Origin: Rhizoclosmatium globosum
Lineage: Eukaryota > Chytridiomycota > Chytridiomycetes > Chytridiales > Chytriomycetaceae
Reading direction: 5' to 3'
Length of the DNA: 64,000 nucleotides
Assembly: GCA_002104985.1 (NCBI GenBank)
Contig: MCGO01000021.1
Location: forward strand, 186,001-250,000
Within the stretch, counting starts at the first letter, position 1. Each line of letters starts with the position of its first letter. The notes beneath the pieces are model-generated. The model ran no database searches. It was not told the origin of the DNA and saw only the letters and a program-made list of their open reading frames with translations. Below are positions 57,130-64,000 of the stretch, in pieces. The position numbers were made by a program, and so were the translations under genes.

Positions 57130-59837
57130 TCACTTTCCACAAACACTTGGGTCTTGTGCGAATCCCTCCCCGAACCCATTTCCAATAGAAACGCTGTTAC
57201 ACTGTAGCAGTGCGTCCGGAAGGCATCTTTCCCGGTCCACGGGATTCAGTAGCCATCTTGGGAAAGGCATCGCAAAATATGTTCCAATAAAAAATACGCA
57301 CACCACAGCTAAACTGCTACCAAAATCGAAGGCCGCTCCCATGACAAGAGCATACCGCTTCCACCAAAGCGAATAGTACTTTTTGATATAGTAATTGACA
57401 ATAACGCACACAAGTAGTGGCGTAATAAGGTTGGAGTTTTGATTCCCAACATATCCGCGCATAAAGAACATGAGCGGGACGTTGATGAGATGCCAGAAAG
57501 ATGTGGGATATATCTTGTGTAGAACCCATGGAATCACAGGGAGGATCAAGCCGGCAACAAATCCCAGTAAAGTTGAATAGTATGGCGACCCTGGGCCAAA
57601 AAACTTTGCGGGACCAATTCCACCCCATATTATCCCCGCCGAAACATATGTATTGAAGTTTTGAATGTTCCAACCAGAGTTACTGGGGAGGTTTTCAATG
57701 TTCCAGACGAATCCAAGTGGAGAATCAGGGTCTGGACTAGTACCAAAAGATTCGTAAAGAGCACAGGCCGTAAGAATTGAAATAAAAGACCCGAGAATAG
57801 TTGAGACCAACTGGGTAACAAACAAGGCACGAGGTGGGATTTTCACATAATGGCCAAGTTTCAGGTCTTCAACATACCCCAGTGCCTGTGTCACCCCCAT
57901 GTAACTAAATGTCTTGAACGCCATTGTGGCTGCTACTTTTCCTGGCAACAACAAACCTATAAGAAATTGCGAGACGACGCTGACAGCAATTTGTTGTCCT
58001 GAAATGGCTTGAATGATCGCAATTGGAGGCAAAGTTACAATGGCAAACGCAATGGCCAAGAGAATTCCCCACCACGGGAGTTGGAAACCGCCGAATGTGC
58101 ACACAACCAACATAGCTGCACCACAGACGGCAAGTAACAGGTAGTACCACCAATCAGGCACTTGGGGATATGCATTCTAAACATTCCATACAGTTAGTAA
58201 GGAGAAACTCATGCATATGCACTCACCATTAACCGCGAGTGGATATCTTCGTGATCCAAATTCTTCAAAGTGTTTTGAAACCGTCCCAAAATGTCATGAC
58301 CATACCACAAAGCGACGTGTACAATCGCACTTACGAAAGTCAAAAATCCGATCCCATACACAAGGGCAAAAAAAGTTGTGACGCGGATTGGTTGATTCAG
58401 TTCATAAAAGGTGTCGTTCAATAACAGGTTGTTGCGCTCGTTCGGGTCAAATTTGATGAAGTCAGAGTTCGGAAGATAGGTGCCGTTGGTGTTGTAAATA
58501 AGTGGCGAGTTTAGAGCGAAACCGTAAATGCTGTCTTTTCCAATAGCTTGATCATTGCCAAACACGTTAAAGTGCCAACACAGTGGAATAACGACCCACA
58601 GTATAAGGTACATTCCAAACATTGACTGTGAGAATTACATTAGTATCTAAAGACGGTTGCAATCGAAACTCACATTGAACATTGACCAGAGAGGCGTGGA
58701 AATAGGCATAAACGGGAATGTAAAATTTGACCAATCAAGAGAGAAGGAGAGAAATCCCATTCCTGCTCCAGGTGCCGACGTTCCGAGAACCATGGCCATC
58801 TTGTTATTTGGACTGTTTCGGGCAAACATACAAACAACCGAAATACCGCCAAGCTGTTTGAGTGAATAGATTAGAAATGTCCGAAACGTCAGATCTAAAT
58901 AATAGTATACCATTGGGGCGATATACTGAGGAAAGAAGGTCCAACAAAACATTGCTGCTGTGGCAAACCAGAACAAACGTGTATGACTCCACCGATACAG
59001 GCCTCCACTGCTATCCCGATCTCCATGCAAACCATTCAACATGGCAAGAGTTCCAAACGCATTCGGCCACAGCATCGCCACTGGCTTTACAAGAAACCGA
59101 CGTGATAATCCACCAAGCCCGTGTCCAAACAGCTGCGTAATCATTCCGAACCCGACACACGCACGTAAACGTAGTTCTTGATAAAGCATATACTTCTGGC
59201 CAATGACATTGTTGATGGCATATGGGGGATCTCCCATCGCTTTCGCTATCAGGTATATGAGGGCATGTTCTTTGTGATTGAATGGACCTGGGTTCAGGAT
59301 TCCTTCCGGTAAATAGTGAGCCATGAGGTTTCCGAGAGGGTAGGTAAGGATAACGACGATGGTTGCGTCTACTTGTGAGACGTTTGTACGAAATGTAAGG
59401 AGAGTATTGAAGACGTTGAGAATGGCACCGAATGTGAGGCCGAGGAACCAAACTCGGAACGTGAGGGTCGGGAGGCTTGGTGTGTCCGTCCTTGGAACAG
59501 CATTGTCACTGCCAGTGAGTGGAGTTAGTTGACAGCGCTGAAAAGGACTAGGTATTACATTATCTTAAGCAGTTCTTCTTGATAATCCTGTTCATCTTCC
59601 TCCTGTTCCATCTGCTCTAATCGCCGCAAGGCCAATTTACTCTCAGTCTCCAACTGGGAGGCGGACGAACCAAAATCTTCTATTGAACCTTGATCTATGT
59701 TCCATCTTGTGTTGACGTAGGTCTCCTGGAGGCGGAAGTTGGCGAAATCTGCTCCGAAGAGTTGATTGTGTTGATTGTGTATGCTGAATTGACTCTGCGC
59801 GGATTGGTTTCGGAGCTGGAACCGTTGTTCAAAGGTA
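57130..59837 (-). CDS. OPT-family oligopeptide transporter (copy 2), first exon unresolved
   Basis: Exons 59837-59559, 59508-58911, 58853-58674, 58625-58227 and 58176-57130, all in phase with no frame breaks; an upstream coding exon around 59880-59990 is likely because the reading frame is open at 59837 behind a splice acceptor. The N-terminal tail is Gln/Asn-rich and acidic, then NPGPFNHKEHALIYLIAKAM, YAINNVIGQKYM, IQAISGQQIAVSVVSQFLIG, LKLGHYVKIPPRALF and LPVIPWVLHKIYP. The C-terminus (WLLNPVDRERCLPDALLQCN) matches copy 1 (WFLNPVDIERCLPDKVLECQ). The intron at 58911/58853 falls after the shared IAPM motif as in copy 1, so the pair arose by duplication of an intron-bearing gene. Substrate unknown. 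Confidence 0.9.
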
Positions 59838-60319
59838 CTTGGATTGTAGATATGGCAGGTTTAAGAGCTTTGAAACGTTTGGGATACTGTGAGTGAGCGC
59901 AGAATCAAGATTCGAAACGTACCCCTGCCGCCTGAAAGTCCATTCTCCTTTTTCTGAATCTCAGGATTACTCTGTGACACTCTTCTCCTCTGTTTCCCTC
60001 CATTGTTGATACAATGCAGTTGATGCAAGGAAGATAGAAGTGGCGAGAAATTGGCAAGAAATTGGTCAGACACAAAAGATCTTTGATTATGCGAAGAGAA
60101 AGAATAAGTAGAACAAATGGTTGACTTTGATTAGAAGTGGGAGTACCTGTCTGCTGTTGGTAGTGCTGTATAATTACCATCAAAAGTCACAAGTTTCTTT
60201 GATACGTTCTCCAATAGTATTGATTTTCTTTTGCACTGTGATAGCTACCAGATCGATCGCAAGTGACGTGGTGTGTTGTGAATTCCAAAAAACCACATTG
60301 CAAACACACAGTCACACAC

Positions 60320-61787
60320 ATGAACTTTTTCAATCTGGGCAGCCAAGAGGCACCACCGCTCCAAGCCAAAGATGGCGTGTCGGTCGTACTCAGCAAAGCA
60401 GGCACCAGCGGGGCGTCGTCAGCTGTGTCGAGCCTCGCAGCAAAGACTCCAGCGACGTACGAAAGCAGCAACGCCAACGCCAACAACTCCGCCGCATCCA
60501 ACTTTGACTTTTCGTGGTACGCCGGACCAGACCCGATCGCGCTTCTTCTCGAGTCGTACACGCTGAGCCTCGTCACGGCCCCGCTCGTTGTCGTTGAAAC
60601 TCTCCAGGAAACACAGATCCACGCTGCCTCTTCAACTGGCGCCGACTCGGAACTCGATGCCTACGAATCACTCGGCTCGACTCTGCTGCGAACCAGGCCT
60701 CAGAGGCCGCGAAGTTGCCGCTGCTCCAGGCCGATGTGTGGGCGAATGTACGGTCGGTTGCTGCATTCAAGGGTCTTGGTACCCTTGGCCTCGTGAAGGG
60801 TGCGTTTCTCTTTACTAATTGCCTGTTGAATTAACGTGGTTGCTAGGCCACTTCACAACGTTCCTGCACTCGGCCCTGTTCCAGGCTACAACCCCTGTGC
60901 TCGAAGAGGCCCTCAACGATGCATTCGATGTCTTTGACGACACTCACCCCGCAACTGCCCTTGCCGCAAATGTCGTTGTTGCTGCAATTCTTTCGCCACT
61001 CGAACTCATCCGCACTCGTCTGATTGTTCAGGCGGCCAATAACAAACGCTACTTTGGCCCCTTCCATGCCGGTGCTGCCATTCACTCCACTGAATCCGGC
61101 CCCAATGGATTCTCTCCTCTTTATTACTCTTCCACTATCTACCCCACTATCCTCTGCAAAGCCCTTTCCTCCATCCTCTCGTCTCTCTCAAAGTCAATCA
61201 TCACTCACGACCTTGGCCTTCATCCTGAATACAACCCTATTCTTTACACTTCTGCCGTCCTTGTTTTTATGGCCGCAGAAGTATTCGTCGTGACTCCGTT
61301 TGAACTCGCTCGTAAGCGTCTCCAACTTCAGTCATTGCGGCCTGTGGGTTCCCGAAAGGCCGGCGAAGCAACGGTTCCTTTCCCCACCCTTGTTCAAGTC
61401 AGCGTGAAACGATATGACGGTGTCTTTGACGTCATTCGCCGTGTTATTACAGAAGAAGCGGCACCATACTCCTCTTCCAACTCTGCCTCCAACAAATCAC
61501 TGAACGTGGATGAATTTGATGCGGCTGATCCTTACGGATTTAGCTCTTCGAAAAAAGCGTCAACTGGAGACTGGCAGGACTTGTACACTTCCCCAACCCG
61601 TAATGCGCGTTCAGGAAATGGATATGGCAATAACAATTCCGAGTCAAACAAAAAGGGCTGGTTTGCAAAGTCATGGGGTGGACTGCGATCCCTCTACCGT
61701 GGTTACTGGACTCGATACTCTATCCGTGTAACTGAGTTTGCCTTTGAAGGTTTGAGAGATGCTGGTGACAACGCATGGGATATCTGA
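60320..61787 (+). CDS. UGO1: UGO1/SLC25A46-like mitochondrial outer-membrane carrier-fold protein
   Basis: Exons 60320-60799 and 60847-61787, about 473 residues. The carrier signatures are degenerate: SPLELIRTRLIVQAANNKRY and TPFELARKRLQLQS stand for two of the three PxD/E-xx-K/R motifs. The rest of the fold is low-complexity and Ser-rich (SSSNSASNKSLNVDEF), and it ends in YRGYWTRYSIRVTEFAFEGL. Yeast Ugo1 links Fzo1 and Mgm1 in mitochondrial fusion; this relation is inferred from the LELIRTRL motif and length. One base is missing near 60685, where LGSTLLRTR should read on as SAANQASEAAKLPLLQADVW. The start ATG at 60320 is the first in frame. Confidence 0.78.
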
Positions 61788-61854
61788 GTTTAGAGTTTCT
61801 TCCATTTCCTGATTTTGGTCATTGAATACACATCATTTATCGTTTTGTACATCT

Positions 61855-63692
61855 ATGTGTGATGTTCCCACAGAAATGTTGCTGGAAATGTCCGAGAGTG
61901 AACAGAAAGGAGAGAAGATGCCATCGTTGGACTCACTGACTACATCACTCACTCAATTCCTTGCCGATAAAGATCCAATTGAAACAGAGGAAGGCGAAAC
62001 AGTGCGGTGTGTTGAAACTTTTGAATTGCTACTCACAACGAACTCATGACTCACATTCCACCTAGCGCTTCCATCATCGCAGAAATCAGAGAAACCTTTA
62101 AACGGTTTGTAAAGAGCTTCGGAAATGGTGAAGGTGGGGGGTAGTATTGCCGTTCGGATCCTATGCCATGGGAATTCACGGTCGTGGTATGTTACTCCTA
62201 CTGTCCTTTAAATTCTGACTCTCTATGTTAGGATCTGATATGGATCTTCTTTGTGTCGGCCCTCAATTCGTTACGCGTCATGCTTTCTTTGAAGGAATGG
62301 CATCTCTTCTCAAACCAAAACAAGATATCACTGAGTTTATTGTACGCGTCATCAGCCTGAAACCATATTAATCAATGTACTAAAGATGATTACCGATGCT
62401 CACGTTCCATTACTTGCTTTTCGTTTCAAAGGAATAGAGGTTTTTGGTTTCCCACGCTCAGCCATTCTTATCACCGCTAACTGTATTTTTAAGATTGACT
62501 TGGCATATGCGAGAATCATGAAAAGTACGATTCCTGATGACTTTGACGTGTCTGACAACAAAATCTTGGATGGATTGGACGAACGATGTCTTCGCAGCCT
62601 CAATGGTACAATTCCCACCTTGAATTTATTCTACCTTCTTTCTTTCTAACAAAGTTTGAATAAACTACAGGTCCCCGCATGGCTTTGGATATCTTATCCC
62701 TAATCCCCAACCCAACCCAGTTTCGCATCGTTGTCAGATTCATAAAACACTGGGCTTACCAACGCGGCATATATGCATCGTCTTGCGGATTCCTTGGAGG
62801 CGTCGCTTGTGTGATCGGAGCCGTGAAGGCGTGCCAACAATGTCCCATCGACGCAAACCCCGTTCAAGTCCTTCAAAAGTATTTTACTACCATGTATACT
62901 TGGGACTGGTCTGTTCCCTTCACCATCACGCCACTGCAGGAATCACCCGACTTTTGGGATCCTACGACGGATTATGCGGGGCGCCGCCATACTATGCTCA
63001 TTATGACACCTTCATTTCCAAGCGTATGTTGTACGAGCAATGTGGGAGCATCGTCACTGGCGATTATGCAAAAGGAGTTTAAATCAGGGATCAAACGAAT
63101 TCAGGAAGTTATGTCGGGGACGAGGGGTTGGGACTACGTGACTGAAAGTGCAAACGTGTTTTCCATGTACAAGTTGTATTTGAGAATTGTGTGTTGGAGT
63201 GAAACGAAGGAATCGCAGTTGGTTTGGTCTGGCTGTATTCGTTCACAACTTCGAAAACTTGCGGCTCGTCTTGAAATCAATCCTGTAATTCAGATTGTTC
63301 ATCCGATACCTCAGAGTTTCGATAATATTACTCTTGGGACATCCAACCAAACTCTTGCGTCCTTGGGCCAGCCATTGACCACTCAGCAGTGTACCACGTT
63401 TTATATTGGTTTACAAATCAGTGGAAAATCTGTGAATCTGTCATCACCGTGTGGAGAATTTGTTCAGAGTTTGCAAAGTACTGAGGAGTTCGATGACTCG
63501 TGTATGGGTGCATTTTTGGGAGTTGTAAAGAGAGCAGATATACCGGCTGCTATATTACTGGGGATGCTTCATGGTGCAAGTACTACTTGCATCCTTGGAG
63601 TGAAAAGGAAGGAGAGGGAGGTGGAAGTTGGAATGTGTGGGTTTGAGTTTCCAGAAGAAATCGATGGAGCAACAGCCATAGCTAATTTGTGA
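61855..63692 (+). CDS. PAP1: poly(A) polymerase
   Basis: Exons 61855-62006, 62066-62186, 62232-62439, 62494-62605 and 62671-63692, about 538 residues. The nucleotidyltransferase core reads FGSYAMGIHGRGSDMDLLCV (two of the catalytic Asp), FFEG, then IDLAYARI (third Asp after the intron) and CLRSLNGPRMALDIL. The central domain has IKHWAYQRGIYASSCGFLGG and the pair WDPTTD, RRHTMLIMTPSFPSVCCTSNV. The C-terminal RNA-binding domain is short. Canonical Pap1 adds poly(A) tails in the cleavage/polyadenylation complex. Bases are missing near 62143 (a G run) and 62348. Intron 62440-62493 is 54 bp and stop-free. The start is uncertain, since the usual GVTPPIS block is absent. Confidence 0.88.
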
Positions 63693-63706
63693 ATAACTTA
63701 TGTGCT

Positions 63707-64000
63707 TTACTTTTGTTTTTTCTTTTTCCCTTTACCCTTCCCAGATGTACTAGGGCCTGGCTGTTGTTCAATCACAACCGTTCCATTCTGTAATTCATCC
63801 TTGTCTGGGCTTTCGTTCACTTTTTGCTGTGTTTCCAGATAAAACATCAGATCACGCACTTGTTCGGTTAATTCCTCGCCTGTTTCTTCTTCTCCGATAA
63901 CTCGCATTCTTTTTCCTCCAAAGCTTTTTTGAATGAGTCCTGATTCTGCCTCAGCATTTCATTCATTTGACGCTCTTCTCCAACAGTCTTCTCCAAAAGA
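63707..64000 (-). CDS. BRAP: BRAP2-like E3 ubiquitin ligase, C-terminal part only
   Basis: The gene continues beyond the right edge. Visible are the end of a coiled coil (LLEKTVGEERQMNEMLRQNQ, ALEEKECELSE) and the family mark EQVRDLMFYLETQQKV, then a low-complexity tail ending GKGKGKKKKQK. In BRAP2 proteins this coiled coil follows RRM-like, RING and UBP zinc-finger domains. One base is missing near 63893, where LSEK changes frame to EETGEELTEQ. The RING and zinc finger themselves are outside the window. Confidence 0.8.

Noticed and set aside
1..64000. tRNA, rRNA or CRISPR features
   Set aside because: I scanned for T-arm (GGTTCGAATCC-like) signals and spaced direct repeats by eye and found none convincing. 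A covariance-model search would be needed to exclude small RNA genes.

Overview
The window is nuclear DNA from an early-diverging, chytrid-like fungus. Fungal families (Whi3, Ugo1, Swa2-type auxilin) support this. So do features kept in early-diverging fungi but rare in Dikarya: a full-length ABCA transporter, complex-I assembly factor NDUFAF5, a cyclic-nucleotide-gated-type channel and MASE1-type membrane sensors. Genes are densely packed on both strands and cut by many short introns (about 45-110 bp, GTRAGT donors, CTAAC-like branch sites). No rRNA, tRNA or CRISPR array was seen, and the species is not certain.

Layout. 1-7.0 kb: most of a Ty1/copia retrotransposon polyprotein on the minus strand, broken by about eight spliceosomal introns and running off the left edge. 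7.9-14.1 kb: ABCA transporter. 14.4-16.5 kb: three secreted, probably GPI-anchored surface protein genes. 16.9-19.4 kb: NDUFAF5 (minus) and prefoldin subunit 2 (plus). 19.6-23.5 kb: three F-box-like/ankyrin loci, one a decayed tandem copy. 23.7-27.3 kb: a CBM48 (AMPK-beta-type) glycogen-binding protein and a Whi3-type RNA-binding protein, divergent. 27.5-30.3 kb: poorly resolved, unrecognised genes. 30.3-36.6 kb: TAN1/THUMPD1, a small mitochondrial membrane protein, ATP synthase subunit f, and gamma-COP. 36.7-46.2 kb: tandem array of three related MASE1 / degenerate histidine kinase / double receiver proteins, the most novel locus here. 46.2-50.9 kb: tRNA-splicing endonuclease SEN2, auxilin/SWA2 and mitoribosomal mL43. 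51.0-53.7 kb: HCN/CNG-like channel without a GYG filter. 53.7-59.9 kb: two OPT oligopeptide transporters. 60.3-64 kb: UGO1-like carrier, poly(A) polymerase and the C-terminus of a BRAP2-like E3 ligase.

Most genes are housekeeping (mitochondrial biogenesis, vesicle traffic, RNA processing). The accessory parts are the retroelement, the secreted Ala/Pro-rich proteins, the ankyrin cluster and the pseudo-kinase array. Many conserved genes need single-base additions to keep frame, almost always in the same direction (a missing base), with a dense patch in gamma-COP. This looks more like uncorrected assembly indels than decay. Exon borders come from reading splice sites and family similarity by eye.
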